The position numbers were made by a program, and so were the translations under genes. A DNA stretch of 64,000 nt from Pusillimonas sp. DMV24BSW_D (GTDB lineage Bacteria > Pseudomonadota > Gammaproteobacteria > Burkholderiales > Burkholderiaceae_B): NCBI RefSeq assembly GCF_011388195.1, contig NZ_CP049990.1, positions 2,356,001 through 2,420,000 of the forward strand, written 5' to 3'. The notes under the pieces are model-generated. The model was given only the letters and a program-made list of their open reading frames with translations. It ran no database searches and had not been told where the DNA came from. This document shows, one piece after another, positions 18,782 to 28,268 of the stretch. Within the stretch, counting starts at the first letter, position 1. Every line of letters starts with the position of its first letter.

Positions 18782-19483
18782 ATGATTGATTTGTACTACT
18801 GGACCACCCCTAACGGGCACAAAATCACACTTTTCCTTGAAGAAACCGGCTTGGAATATAAACTGATCCCTATCAATATCGGTAAAGGCGATCAATTCAA
18901 ACCCGAATTTTTGAGCATTGCACCGAATAATCGCATTCCGGCCATTGTCGACCAAGCGCCTGCCGATGGGGGCAACCCTATTTCCATCTTCGAGTCGGGT
19001 GCAATTTTGCAGTATTTGGCCGAAAAAACCGGCCGGTTTTTGCCTGCCGATTTACGGGGTCGCACTGAAACGGTGCAATGGCTTCATTGGCAAATGGGTG
19101 GCTTGGGCCCGATGGCGGGACAGAATCATCATTTCAATCAATATGCGCCGGAAAAAATCGCGTATGCCATTGATCGCTATGTACGTGAAACTGCGCGTTT
19201 ATATGGTGTATTGAACAAACGGCTGGCAGATCGAGAGTTCATTGCCGGGGACGAGTACACCATTGCGGATATGGCCAGTTACCCGTGGATTGTTTCTCAC
19301 CCCAAACAGCAACAGAATCTTGATGACTTTCCCAACCTTAAACGTTGGTTCAACAACATTGCCGAACGGCCGGCAACCAAACGTGCTTATGCACGCGCTG
19401 CCGAAGTGAACAGTCAACCCACGGTACATGACGAAGAGGCACGCAAGCTACTGTTCGGCCAAGGTGCTCATACCGTCAAATAA
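18782..19483 (+). CDS. glutathione S-transferase, YfcG-like
   Basis: Nu-class-like glutathione transferase / GSH-dependent disulfide oxidoreductase, 233 aa. Seen: the thioredoxin-like N-terminus IDLYYWTTPNGHKITLFLEE (the TPNG segment is typical of YfcG), the cis-Pro region NNRIPAIVD, the GSH gamma-glutamyl contact IFESGAILQYLAEK, and the C-terminal helix with YTIADMASYPW. It follows copZ by 14 bases, suggesting copper-induced expression. Glutathione buffers cytoplasmic Cu(I), which gives a plausible link. Confidence 0.88.
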   Translation: MIDLYYWTTPNGHKITLFLEETGLEYKLIPINIGKGDQFKPEFLSIAPNNRIPAIVDQAPADGGNPISIFESGAILQYLAEKTGRFLPADLRGRTETVQWLHWQMGGLGPMAGQNHHFNQYAPEKIAYAIDRYVRETARLYGVLNKRLADREFIAGDEYTIADMASYPWIVSHPKQQQNLDDFPNLKRWFNNIAERPATKRAYARAAEVNSQPTVHDEEARKLLFGQGAHTVK

Positions 19484-19494
19484 AGTTGCAGCTT

Positions 19495-20301
19495 ATGAAA
19501 GGTTTTTTCTCTCGAATTCATCCGACGTCTGCCATTCTGGCCTGCGTCATGCTGGCAGGTTGTGCCTCGTCGCCTTCGAACATCTCTTTAATTCCGGCCG
19601 ACAAGGTGGCCTCGCAAACGGAAAAGGAAGGTTTGTTCACGCAACCGGTTGAGTGGGAAAAAGCCCGGCCGGGTTGCGAAGGTGAGTGTCCGACAATAAC
19701 GGTTAAATCCCTGGTTTTTCCAGGGGTACCCGTGTTAACAGACTTGGTTGACCACGCCCTGGCCATGATGACGGGGGTGAACGCAGAACGCGCGCCCGGC
19801 TATACCACCATTGCAGGGTTCGAGTCTTATTTCTGGCAAACAGCCGGTCCGCGCGACGAGGTGATTCTGAATGCCAATACCCGTTACCGGAACCGCCATC
19901 TGACTGTGATTGAACTGGATAGCTGGCAATACTTAACCGGCGCCGCACATGGCATTGCGGCTACGCAATTTTTAAACTGGGATAATGCCGGCCGGAAAGT
20001 ACTGGGCATTCGCAATGTATTACAGCCAAATCAATACGAAGCGTATGTTGAGGCGCTACGTCGGGCGCATCAGCGCTGGCTGGGAACTCAGCCCGCAGCA
20101 CGCGAAAACCCTGCTGAATATAACCGTTTATGGCCGTTTCAACCCAGCGACAACTACGCCTTTACTGATACCGGTTTAGTCGTCAAATACGATTCTTATG
20201 CCATTGCGCCCTATTCATCCGGGCAGCCCGAGTTGCTTATTCCATACAGTGAACTACGCGGTGTTTTACGCCCGGAATTTATACCGGCTGGAACGGCTTA
20301 A
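19495..20301 (+). CDS. lipoprotein with DUF3298/RsiV-like domain
   Basis: Predicted lipoprotein, 268 aa. The hydrophobic N-terminus ends in a lipobox (MLAGC). The C-terminal half has YLTGAAHGIAATQFLNWD and the late VKYDSYAIAPYSSGQPELLIPYSEL typical of DUF3298 domains, as found in RsiV-like and lysozyme-binding proteins. The function is not known. The ATG at 19495 is preferred over 19486 because it lies at the signal peptide start. It is 11 bases after the GST gene and converges with yigZ, the ends overlapping by 4 bases. Confidence 0.78.
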   Translation: MKGFFSRIHPTSAILACVMLAGCASSPSNISLIPADKVASQTEKEGLFTQPVEWEKARPGCEGECPTITVKSLVFPGVPVLTDLVDHALAMMTGVNAERAPGYTTIAGFESYFWQTAGPRDEVILNANTRYRNRHLTVIELDSWQYLTGAAHGIAATQFLNWDNAGRKVLGIRNVLQPNQYEAYVEALRRAHQRWLGTQPAARENPAEYNRLWPFQPSDNYAFTDTGLVVKYDSYAIAPYSSGQPELLIPYSELRGVLRPEFIPAGTA

Positions 20302-20885
20302 GAAAGGTTATGGATTTTGCCCTTGCCTTTTGTCCAGTCGGTGAATTGGGTGCAAAAGTCGTCGCATTGCGCCTCAGGCACACGCAATTGCCAAACAACG
20401 CCGTGAGCGTCAAATTGCTCAGACTCTATATGCGCGCTGAACTGCCCCAATCGCCCTCGAATCAGGGCCATATCGGAAAAAGGGCACCAACAAGACAACG
20501 TGCGGGTTGGCACCCAGAGTGTTTTGACCGCCAGCCTTAAGCACTGCCCTGCTGCACCACCATAAGCCCGCGCCAAGCCCCCCGTGCCCAATTTAATGCC
20601 GCCAAACCAACGTACGACCAAAACAACAACATAATCAATTTCATGGCCTTCGATGGCTTGTAAAATAGGGCGTCCTGCGGTACCGCCCGGCTCACCATCA
20701 TCATGAAAGCGATAATTTTGCCCGATGCGCCAAGCCCAGCAATGATGATTCGCGTCGGGATAAATATGTTGCGCAATAAAGCTTTGGGCTGCCTCGGTAT
20801 CATTTACCGGCGCGGCAAAAGCCAGAAACCGGCTTTTGCGTACCTCCTCTTCAAATGAGTGAGCCTGGGTCAGGACAAACGTCAC
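20298..20885 (-). CDS. yigZ: YigZ/IMPACT family protein
   Basis: UPF0029-family protein, 195 aa. Seen: the N-terminal IMPACT domain with KSRFLAFAAPV, DDGEPGGTAGRPIL and VRWFGGIKLGTGGLARAYGG; a short C-terminal ferredoxin-like domain follows. The biochemical function of bacterial members is unsettled. It starts at GTG 20885, with GAGGAG overlapping the end of the upstream ABC-F gene and 8-base spacing, so the two are coupled. Confidence 0.88.
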   Translation of the reverse strand: MTFVLTQAHSFEEEVRKSRFLAFAAPVNDTEAAQSFIAQHIYPDANHHCWAWRIGQNYRFHDDGEPGGTAGRPILQAIEGHEIDYVVVLVVRWFGGIKLGTGGLARAYGGAAGQCLRLAVKTLWVPTRTLSCWCPFSDMALIRGRLGQFSAHIESEQFDAHGVVWQLRVPEAQCDDFCTQFTDWTKGKGKIHNLS

Positions 20886-20890
20886 CCGTG

Positions 20891-22492
20891 TTACTCCTCG
20901 ATACCCCGCACGCTCAGGAAGTCATCGTAATTGCCTGCGTAATCCATTACGTCGCCGTCGGCTTGGATTTCCCAGATACGCGTGGCCAGGCCCGACACAA
21001 ACTGCCGATCGTGCGAAACGAAAATAAGCGTACCTTTATATAGCTCCAATGCATACTGCAGAGATTCGATCGACTCCATATCCAGGTGATTGGTGGGCTC
21101 GTCGAGCAGCAATACATTGTGGCGTCCCAACATCAGACGGCCGAATGTCATGCGATTCTTTTCACCCCCCGACAACACTTTTACCGGTTTTACGATGTCG
21201 TCGGCCGAAAACAGCAAACGCCCCAGCACGGAACGAATGGCTTGGTCGTCATCGCCGGGCTCGCGGTAGTCTGTCATCCAGTCGAACACTTTTTTGTCAG
21301 TCTGAAACTGGTCTGATACGTCTTGGGCCATATAGCCACGGTCGGCGTTTTCCGACCATTTGATACTGCCCTGATCAGGTGCGAGGTCATCGGCAAGCAT
21401 GCGTAGCAGCGTTGTCTTACCCACCCCGTTCGCCCCAATAATGGCGATTTTTTCACCAGCCTCCACCATGGCGGAAAAGGACTTAATGACCGGATGGTCG
21501 TATGTTTTGCTAACCCGCTCGGCGGTGACGGCCAAACGATGCATCACCTTCTTTTGTTCGAAACGAATATACGGGTTCTGACGCGACGAAGGCTTGACTT
21601 CGATGGTATCAGCCTTGATTCGATCGATTTGCTTCAGACGCGAAGTGGCCTGCCGTGACTTGGATTTATTGGCGGCAAAACGGCGTACAAAGTCTTGCAA
21701 TTCCGCTACGCGTTCCTTGGCTTTAGCGTTCGCCGCTACGGTACGTTCGCGGGCCTGAGCCGACGCCAACATGTAATCATCGTAATTACCCGGATACACT
21801 CGCAACTCGCCGTAATCAAGGTCGGCCATGTGAGAACACACCGCATTCAGAAAATGGCGGTCGTGGCTGATGATGATCATAGTGCTTTGATAACCATTCA
21901 GCACATTTTCCAACCAGCGAATCGTATTGATGTCCAGGTTATTGGTGGGCTCGTCGAGCAATAACACGTCGGGGTTGGAAAACAACGCTTGGGCCAACAA
22001 AACCCGCAATTTCCAGCCAGGCGCGATTTCGCGCATAGGCAGGTTATGTTGCTCAACTGGAATTTCCAGCCCCAGCAATAGTTCTCCGGCGCGGGCCTCT
22101 GCGGTATAGCCGTCATATTCGGCGAATTTGGCTTCCAGCTCAGCCGCGCGCATGTAATCATCTTCAGTGGCGTCGGGGTTGGCATAAATGGCATCGCGCT
22201 CACTCATGACGCGCCACATTTCCACGTGGCCCATCAACACCACGTCGAGCACGCGACTGTCTTCAAAGGCGAATTGATCCTGGCGCAGTTTCCCAAGCCG
22301 GGTGCCCGGCTCCAACGACACATTGCCCGATGACGGCTCCAGGTCGCCGCCCAGAATTTTCATAAGCGTGGACTTGCCCGAACCATTGGCACCAATCAAG
22401 CCATAACGGTTGCCCTCACCAAACTTGGCGTTGACGTTTTCAAATAAAGGCTTGGGGCCAAACTGAATTGTTAAATTAGCGGTGGTAATCAC
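20891..22492 (-). CDS. ABC-F family ATPase, YbiT-like
   Basis: Soluble ribosome-associated twin ABC ATPase without membrane domains. Seen: about 533 aa, with Walker A motifs GANGSGKST and GANGVGKTT, Walker [12 protein letters not shown] and [11 protein letters not shown], and signature LSGGEKNRM in the second half. The first half has [15 protein letters not shown], as in YbiT. The start is placed at GTG 22492 (reading [12 protein letters not shown], the family opening); the frame extends to 22546 but that would cross a terminator hairpin. No strong Shine-Dalgarno is visible. Confidence 0.87.
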   Translation of the reverse strand: MITTANLTIQFGPKPLFENVNAKFGEGNRYGLIGANGSGKSTLMKILGGDLEPSSGNVSLEPGTRLGKLRQDQFAFEDSRVLDVVLMGHVEMWRVMSERDAIYANPDATEDDYMRAAELEAKFAEYDGYTAEARAGELLLGLEIPVEQHNLPMREIAPGWKLRVLLAQALFSNPDVLLLDEPTNNLDINTIRWLENVLNGYQSTMIIISHDRHFLNAVCSHMADLDYGELRVYPGNYDDYMLASAQARERTVAANAKAKERVAELQDFVRRFAANKSKSRQATSRLKQIDRIKADTIEVKPSSRQNPYIRFEQKKVMHRLAVTAERVSKTYDHPVIKSFSAMVEAGEKIAIIGANGVGKTTLLRMLADDLAPDQGSIKWSENADRGYMAQDVSDQFQTDKKVFDWMTDYREPGDDDQAIRSVLGRLLFSADDIVKPVKVLSGGEKNRMTFGRLMLGRHNVLLLDEPTNHLDMESIESLQYALELYKGTLIFVSHDRQFVSGLATRIWEIQADGDVMDYAGNYDDFLSVRGIEE

Positions 22493-22515
22493 AGAAAATA
22501 CCGGCTCTATAAAAA

Positions 22516-22546
22516 AATAGGCGCTACTTTTCAAAGCAGCGCACAA
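22516..22546 (-). terminator. terminator-like hairpin before the ABC-F gene
   Basis: Minus strand: GCGCTGCTTT, two bases, AAAGTAGCGC (with one G-T pair), followed by CTATTTTTTTAT. It lies 43 bases after the ldcA stop and only 24 bases before the ABC-F GTG. It can end the HAD-tadA-ldcA transcript, or act as an attenuator for the ABC-F gene. Confidence 0.7.
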
Positions 22547-22588
22547 AAGGGTGAATGACGTTAACCCATTAGTTTAACAAGTTCCGTT

Positions 22589-23497
22589 TTAATGTTCTTC
22601 CAACACCAAATAAGCCATGCCGTCTTCAGTGGCAATGCCCACTTTACGCCCCACCGGCAGCGTTGCTTTTACCGCGACGTGGCCATATGGCAATCCGGTA
22701 ACGACAGGTACTTTGACGGTTTTTCGTAACCAGGTCACTACCGAAGGCAAATCGAAACCGTTATCCAAGGGGCCCAGTTTGTAATCGGTAAATTGCCCTA
22801 GCACAATGGCCTTTTGACGCGCCAGAATTCCCGCCTGCCACAGTTGCGCCAACATACGCTCGACACGATAAGGATGTTCGGCAACGTCCTCAAGAAATAA
22901 AATACCGCCTTTAATCTTGGGCATGAATGGGGTGCCCACCAGCGAAGCCACCATGGCCAAATTACCGCCCCATAAAACGCCGCGCGCGTCTACCGCGTCA
23001 GTATCAGGCGCTTCAAAACTCAGAATTTCCAGCTCACGGCTTAACGCCTCAGTGAACAAGGCGGATGTTAAGTCGTTTATGTTTTTTCCGCCGAAATCAT
23101 GAAATGCCATGGGGCCGGAAAAACTGGTCGCACCGGTTTTTGCCAAAAGCGCCAGATTAAACAAGGTGAAATCACTTAAACCCACAAAAGTTTTGCCGCT
23201 ATCGGCTACAGCACGCCAATCGATTGCCGGAAGGATTCGACTTAACCCATAACCGCCCCGGGTTGCCATGACGACGGGTTGTTTTTGTTTTATCGCGCGG
23301 TTAATGGCGGCCAATCGCTGCGTGTCGGTGCCGGCGAAACGCTCGTGTGCCGCCAAGGCGGTGCGATCGACGGCTGTGCGGAACCCCATTGACTTCAAAT
23401 GTGCCCGAGCACGATCCAGCGCCTCAGCATTCGGCACTACCCCGGACGGGGAAAACAAGTAAATGCCCTTGGGCGCGACTTCATGATGGTGACCCAT
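22589..23497 (-). CDS. ldcA: LD-carboxypeptidase (muropeptide recycling)
   Basis: S66-family peptidase that removes the terminal D-Ala from cytoplasmic tetrapeptides during peptidoglycan recycling. Seen: 302 aa, the opening YLFSPSGVV, then ATRGGYGLSRIL and VGLSDFT containing the candidate nucleophile serine, and the late GILFLEDVAEHPYRVERML. It starts 5 bases after the tadA stop, with GAGG 8 bases upstream, so it is coupled to tadA. Confidence 0.9.
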   Translation of the reverse strand: MGHHHEVAPKGIYLFSPSGVVPNAEALDRARAHLKSMGFRTAVDRTALAAHERFAGTDTQRLAAINRAIKQKQPVVMATRGGYGLSRILPAIDWRAVADSGKTFVGLSDFTLFNLALLAKTGATSFSGPMAFHDFGGKNINDLTSALFTEALSRELEILSFEAPDTDAVDARGVLWGGNLAMVASLVGTPFMPKIKGGILFLEDVAEHPYRVERMLAQLWQAGILARQKAIVLGQFTDYKLGPLDNGFDLPSVVTWLRKTVKVPVVTGLPYGHVAVKATLPVGRKVGIATEDGMAYLVLEEH

Positions 23498-23502
23498 ACT
23501 GC

Positions 23503-24024
23503 TTACCTCTTCAGTTGTTCACGCTGCGCACGAGCCTGGGCCCGTCTGTCGCGAAAGAAATCGGATAATAACGCACCACACGCGTCAGCCATGACACCTC
23601 CCCGCACCTGGGTATGATGATTCAACTGCCTAAAAGTAGAAATATCCAGCACGCTGCCGCATGCTCCCGTTTTGGGGTCGGATGCACCAAAAATCACCTC
23701 GGCCACCCTGGCATGCATTAAAGCGCCCATGCACATAACACACGGTTCAAGCGTTACATATACACGCAGCCCCGGCAAACGGTAGTTTTCCTGTTCCTTT
23801 GCAGCCTCGCGCAAGGCGACGATTTCGGCGTGGGCAGTGGGGTCGTGGTCAATAATGGTGCGGTTATGCCCTGCTCCCAACACACGACCTTGCTCATCTA
23901 GCACCACCGCCCCAACGGGAATTTCGCCCAGTTCAATCGCCCGTTTGGCCTGATCGAGCGCCAGTGCCATCGCAGCCGCGTCGCGAGTGGTTAGAGCAGT
24001 TTCATGCGATTCAGGTTCAATCAT
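23503..24024 (-). CDS. tadA: tRNA-specific adenosine deaminase
   Basis: Converts A34 of tRNA-Arg(ACG) to inosine. Seen: 173 aa with the zinc deaminase motifs AHAEIVAL (H-A-E) and EPCVMCMGALMHARV (P-C-x2-C), plus the family stretch DPKTGACGSVLDI. A short basic C-terminal tail follows (RRAQARAQREQLKR). It is between the HAD phosphatase gene (12 bases upstream) and ldcA (5 bases downstream). Confidence 0.94.
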   Translation of the reverse strand: MIEPESHETALTTRDAAAMALALDQAKRAIELGEIPVGAVVLDEQGRVLGAGHNRTIIDHDPTAHAEIVALREAAKEQENYRLPGLRVYVTLEPCVMCMGALMHARVAEVIFGASDPKTGACGSVLDISTFRQLNHHTQVRGGVMADACGALLSDFFRDRRAQARAQREQLKR

Positions 24025-24036
24025 GCGGATATTGCC

Positions 24037-24885
24037 TTAGCCGACATAAATACGCGACTGCAGGGCGATGCGGCCGGCCAGGCTTTCAACCGCCTCTTCC
24101 AGCCATTGATACAGCTCGGCATCTTCGTCGTAACGCGCCTGATTCAGGTTCGAGACCCGCCCTTCCTGAATAAACCCCCAGGCCCTGCTGCGTTTCTCGC
24201 GGTGGGCGCGGTCCCACACCCCGAACGCTACGCCACCGGCCTGGCGTACAAGTGAGAAACACGGCACATCAGTGTAGCCGTCGCCGATGAAAATCATTTG
24301 TTGAAAAGGCACGCGTAGTTTCTCGGACTCTACCTTGCGATTAACCTCGAAAGGTTTATTACGCGATGAAGCGCCAATAATACCTTTCTGAATATGAAAC
24401 AAGTAACGTGTTTTATCGGTAAAACTAACCACCCGGCGGGGAAAATCGATTCCGCCATCGGCGCCATATTTGAATTCCGACGCCCAAATATCGGTAAATT
24501 CGTTCGCAATGGACGTATGACGCACGACATCACCTATACCACTGGAAATCAGATAGAACTCCAACTGTACTTGCGGATGATCTTTACGGACATGCCGGCG
24601 CAAGCGATCGAACAGGGTTTCCACCCCTTGATGCAAAGGCAGTCGGGCACCCCACTCCTGCAACCGCTCCCGGGTAATTAAGCCGTACTCACGCGAGCGC
24701 GAAAGCGCAATCATTTCATGTAGATATGCGGGAATCGGATCCCAATCGTGCTCATTTAGTAACGGCCCCACTTTTTCAGACCAGAATTGCCCGGCATCGA
24801 CACCGATATCGTTTAAAAACCCGGTGGTGCTGTCCGGGGCAAGAGTGTCGTCGAAATCGAACACGAGGGCAATGACATCGGACAT
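24037..24885 (-). CDS. HAD-family phosphatase
   Basis: Haloacid dehalogenase-like hydrolase, 282 aa. Motif I is VFDFDDTLAPD (residues ~8-18), motif II lies in FYLISSGIGD and motif III/IV in IFIGDGYTDVPCF. The cap region is helical. Substrate unknown; it resembles phosphoserine-phosphatase-like HADs. An AAAGAG precedes the ATG by 6 bases. It appears to be the first gene of the HAD-tadA-ldcA unit. Confidence 0.85.
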   Translation of the reverse strand: MSDVIALVFDFDDTLAPDSTTGFLNDIGVDAGQFWSEKVGPLLNEHDWDPIPAYLHEMIALSRSREYGLITRERLQEWGARLPLHQGVETLFDRLRRHVRKDHPQVQLEFYLISSGIGDVVRHTSIANEFTDIWASEFKYGADGGIDFPRRVVSFTDKTRYLFHIQKGIIGASSRNKPFEVNRKVESEKLRVPFQQMIFIGDGYTDVPCFSLVRQAGGVAFGVWDRAHREKRSRAWGFIQEGRVSNLNQARYDEDAELYQWLEEAVESLAGRIALQSRIYVG

Positions 24886-24980
24886 ATCGGCTCTTTAAGA
24901 ATATCTTGCGTTAAATCAAATAGTCGGCTTGGTGATCTTACTAGAATGAAAGAGACACCATACGTTATTAGGGGAAAATC

Positions 24981-25811
24981 ATGCTGGGACGCATTGCTAT
25001 TGATCTTACCAAAGATGGAAATCACACACGTCGACTAGACACGACCCTGCGTTTGGCCAAAACACATGAAGCCGAAGTCGTAGGGGTGTACCCTCGCCCC
25101 GAATCCACGGAGTATTTGCGCGGCGGCAATTTAATGCCGCCCGAGGTTTCAAGCATGGTGAGCAGCCATTTGGCTGAAGAACGCATGCAGATGCATGAGC
25201 TATTCCAGAAGCGTACCCAAGAAGTCGGCGTCAAAGCCACCTGGCGTGAGCCGCAAGGGTTCGCTGAAGAGGTACTGGCGATTCACGCCCGCTATTGTGA
25301 TTTACTGGTCATGAGCCAAAGTGAAAAACAAACCTCTTCAATGCGTTCCAGCCCCGCCGAAACAGTTATTACCACCGCCGGACGCCCTGTACTCATGGTG
25401 CCGTTTATTGGTGAAATCAACCCAATCGGCAAACGCATCTTGTTTTGCTGGGACAGAGGCCGGCGCGCAGCCAGGGCTTTGGCCGACGCGGGTCCGATTC
25501 TGCGACAAGCCAAAGATTTGGTTGTTCTTACCATTGACGAAAACCGCGAATTGGCCAAAAAACAAGATCTGCACGATGATGATTTCAATGCTTATTGTGC
25601 TTCACGCGGCTATCCGCAACCCAAATTCATCAGGCAAATCAGTAATCACATTAACATCGGAACAATTATCCTGAACGGCGCAACCGACCAAGGCTGCGAT
25701 ATGGTCGTAATGGGCGCTTACAACCGCAGCCGCACACGCGAGTGGGTATTAGGTGGCACGTCGAAAACACTGCTCGACTCCATGACCGTACCTATCTTGT
25801 TTTCCCATTAA
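24981..25811 (+). CDS. tandem universal stress protein
   Basis: Two UspA domains in 276 aa. The first (1-~140) begins MLGRIAIDLTKDGNH and ends ETVITTAGRPVLMVPF. The second (~150-276) begins KRILFCWDRG and ends with the ATP-binding-type G-x2-G-x9-GS/T region MGAYNRSRTREWVLGGTSKTLL. A GGGG Shine-Dalgarno lies 8 bases upstream of the ATG. It is a single gene between two minus-strand units. The role is probably in stress survival; the ligand is unknown. Confidence 0.88.
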   Translation: MLGRIAIDLTKDGNHTRRLDTTLRLAKTHEAEVVGVYPRPESTEYLRGGNLMPPEVSSMVSSHLAEERMQMHELFQKRTQEVGVKATWREPQGFAEEVLAIHARYCDLLVMSQSEKQTSSMRSSPAETVITTAGRPVLMVPFIGEINPIGKRILFCWDRGRRAARALADAGPILRQAKDLVVLTIDENRELAKKQDLHDDDFNAYCASRGYPQPKFIRQISNHINIGTIILNGATDQGCDMVVMGAYNRSRTREWVLGGTSKTLLDSMTVPILFSH

Positions 25812-25815
25812 ATGG

Positions 25816-27303
25816 TTAGCCCAAGGACATCCGCCGCAGTACTTTCAGCGCTGCAGGAATTAAATGGATTAAATCATCGGCAACAAGACCGGGACCATGC
25901 TGACGGGCGGCTTCGCCGTGTAACCAGCATGCAGCACACGCGGCATTAAACGGGGGCATTCCCTGGGCCATGAGGCCGGCAATCATGCCGGCCAAGACAT
26001 CGCCCGCGCCGCCTGTGGCCAGATCAGGCGGCGCATTTGTATTCACAATCGCCCGGCCGTTTGGGTGCGCTATGACGGTATCGGGGCCTTTCAACAGCAC
26101 CACGGCACCCGACGTACGAGCCGCCGTACGCGCTCGCTCAAGCTTGCTGCCGCTTACATTGAAGACCCGAGCAAACTCCCCCTCGTGGGGTGTCAGTACG
26201 CTCTGTTCTGATAAGGCGCGGAACAATCGCTCAGGCTGTGCGCTAAAGCTGCTGATTGCGTCTGCATCGAGCACGCAGGCGCGCTGGGTGGCCAAAATTC
26301 GCAAAGTTTGATTCCGCGTGGTTTCACCGACCCCCAAACCTGGCCCAACGACGAGCACGTTTTTTCGCGTATCCGCCAATAGCGACTCAAATGAATGGTC
26401 ATCACAGAAACCTTCCACCATAATGCTTTCCAGCGCGGTAGCGTAAACCGGCCACGCCGGTTCGGGGGCAGCCAGAGTAACCAAACCTGAACCAACTCTT
26501 GCCGCAGCGCGAGCCGCTAAACGTGCTGCGCCGGTCATGCGATTGCCACCCACCACCAGCGCGTGTCCCCGGCTGTACTTATGGCCTGTTAATTGCGGCC
26601 AGGGAAACGTCGCAGACCAAACGTCCGGATTATTTTCAGCTGTATGGCCGGCCAAACCGGGCAACACGGTATCGGGGATGCCGATTTGCGCCACAATTGT
26701 CGGGCCGCACAAAGCGCGCCCAGGAAACAGGACATGACCCGGCTTTTTGCGAAAAAAGGTAATCGTTAACTGCGCCTGAAGTGCAGCACCTAAAACGGCG
26801 CCGTCTTCGCCATTTACCCCACTGGGCAAATCCACCGCGCAAACAGGAATGTTCGAGTCATTCAGTGCCTGGATAAATGCCGCGGCATCGCCGCTTGGGG
26901 GCCGAGCCAGGCCGGCCCCAAACAAAGCGTCAATCACCAACCCTTCGCGAACGGTGTCGAGCAATGCAGGTGACAACTTAACAACGGGTTGCCTCCATAA
27001 GGCAGCATGATGGGCCGCATCGCTTTGTTCTGAGGGCATACGACCTTCAAGCGACGCTACGGTAACGGGCCACCCCCAATCGGCCAGGTAACGCGCGGCC
27101 ACATAGCCGTCTCCGCCGTTGTTACCCGGCCCACATGCCACCAAAACCGGGCGTCGCGACCAACGACGGACAATTTCCCGTGCCACCGCGCGACCCGCAT
27201 TATCCATTAATGTGGCACCAGGCACCCCGCCTGCCATCGCTGCCTGATCGGCCCGCCCCATTTCCTGAGGCGTAAGAAGCGCCGTTGAAAACATGTTGAT
27301 CAT
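25816..27303 (-). CDS. nnrD/nnrE: bifunctional NAD(P)HX epimerase / ADP-dependent dehydratase
   Basis: Repairs hydrated NADH/NADPH. Seen: about 495 aa. The N-terminal YjeF epimerase domain has ATLMDNAGRAVAREI and CGPGNNGGDGYVAARYL. The C-terminal ribokinase-like dehydratase domain has VVGGNRMTGAARLAARAA, LVVGPGLGVGETTRN and TGGAGDVLAGMIAGLMAQG. The start is placed at ATG 27303; an upstream TTG (27327) and ATG 27294 are alternatives. It is divergent from the ABC-2 operon, with 38 bases between. Confidence 0.93.
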   Translation of the reverse strand: MINMFSTALLTPQEMGRADQAAMAGGVPGATLMDNAGRAVAREIVRRWSRRPVLVACGPGNNGGDGYVAARYLADWGWPVTVASLEGRMPSEQSDAAHHAALWRQPVVKLSPALLDTVREGLVIDALFGAGLARPPSGDAAAFIQALNDSNIPVCAVDLPSGVNGEDGAVLGAALQAQLTITFFRKKPGHVLFPGRALCGPTIVAQIGIPDTVLPGLAGHTAENNPDVWSATFPWPQLTGHKYSRGHALVVGGNRMTGAARLAARAAARVGSGLVTLAAPEPAWPVYATALESIMVEGFCDDHSFESLLADTRKNVLVVGPGLGVGETTRNQTLRILATQRACVLDADAISSFSAQPERLFRALSEQSVLTPHEGEFARVFNVSGSKLERARTAARTSGAVVLLKGPDTVIAHPNGRAIVNTNAPPDLATGGAGDVLAGMIAGLMAQGMPPFNAACAACWLHGEAARQHGPGLVADDLIHLIPAALKVLRRMSLG

Positions 27304-27341
27304 GGTAGAGTTAAACTCGCTGAACAAGACTTTATGATGCC

Positions 27342-28268
27342 ATGAGTTCCGTTATATCGATACGCAATGTTTCGAAAACCTATGCGTCCGGTCACCGGGC
27401 CCTGAACAATATCAACCTGGATATCCAGCGCGGTGAAATTTTTGCGTTATTGGGTCCGAACGGCGCGGGCAAAACCACTTTAATCAGCATGATTTGCGGC
27501 TTGGTGAATTTGGACGAAGGTGAAATTGTCGTCGATGGCCACGATATCAAGAAAAAATTCCGTGCTGCGCGAAGCCAAATCGGCCTGGTGCCGCAAGAAC
27601 TCACCGCCGAGGCATTTGAAAAAGTCTGGAATACGGTCAGTTATAGCCGGGGGCTATTCGGCAAAAGAGCCAACCCGGCGCATATCGAAAAAACATTGAA
27701 AGACTTATCGCTATGGGAAAAGCGCAACAGCCGGTTACTGACCTTGTCCGGTGGCATGAAGCGGCGTGTACTCATTGCCAAGGCCCTGTCGCACGAGCCC
27801 CCTATTCTGTTTCTGGATGAACCCACCGCCGGTGTTGATGTCACGCTGCGCAAAGGCATGTGGGATATCGTACGCAAACTGCGCGATACTGGCGTCACAA
27901 TTATTCTCACCACACATTACATTGAAGAGGCCGAAGAAATGGCCGACCGGATAGGGGTCATTCGCCAGGGCGAACTAATTCTAGTGGAAGAAAAAGCGCG
28001 GCTGATGCGTTCGTTGGGCAAAAAAGAACTTACCTTGCAATTGGCCCAACCTTTGCATGAATTGCCGGCCACATTGGCCAATACCGGTTTAAAACTGTCC
28101 TCTGACGGTCGACGTTTAATGTATGCCTACCGCACTCAGGAAAGTGACCAGCATATTGCCGACCTGCTTCACCAGGTTCACCAGGCAAAGGTCGTTTATA
28201 CCGACCTTCACACACGGCAAAGTTCACTTGAGGACATCTTCGTTGACTTGGTACAGGAGCCGCAATGA
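27342..28268 (+). CDS. ABC-2 type exporter ATPase, YadG-like
   Basis: ATPase of a two-gene exporter, 308 aa. Walker A is [14 protein letters not shown], signature [15 protein letters not shown], Walker [13 protein letters not shown], switch histidine in [11 protein letters not shown]. The C-terminal ~80 residues form the usual accessory domain. It overlaps the permease gene by ATGA. Substrate unknown; E. coli YadGH is likewise uncharacterised. Confidence 0.9.
   Translation: MSSVISIRNVSKTYASGHRALNNINLDIQRGEIFALLGPNGAGKTTLISMICGLVNLDEGEIVVDGHDIKKKFRAARSQIGLVPQELTAEAFEKVWNTVSYSRGLFGKRANPAHIEKTLKDLSLWEKRNSRLLTLSGGMKRRVLIAKALSHEPPILFLDEPTAGVDVTLRKGMWDIVRKLRDTGVTIILTTHYIEEAEEMADRIGVIRQGELILVEEKARLMRSLGKKELTLQLAQPLHELPATLANTGLKLSSDGRRLMYAYRTQESDQHIADLLHQVHQAKVVYTDLHTRQSSLEDIFVDLVQEPQ

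Noticed and set aside
20891-22546. Longer ABC-F start at 22546
   Set aside because: The extension would be encoded by the terminator hairpin and lacks a ribosome-binding site; family alignment supports GTG 22492.
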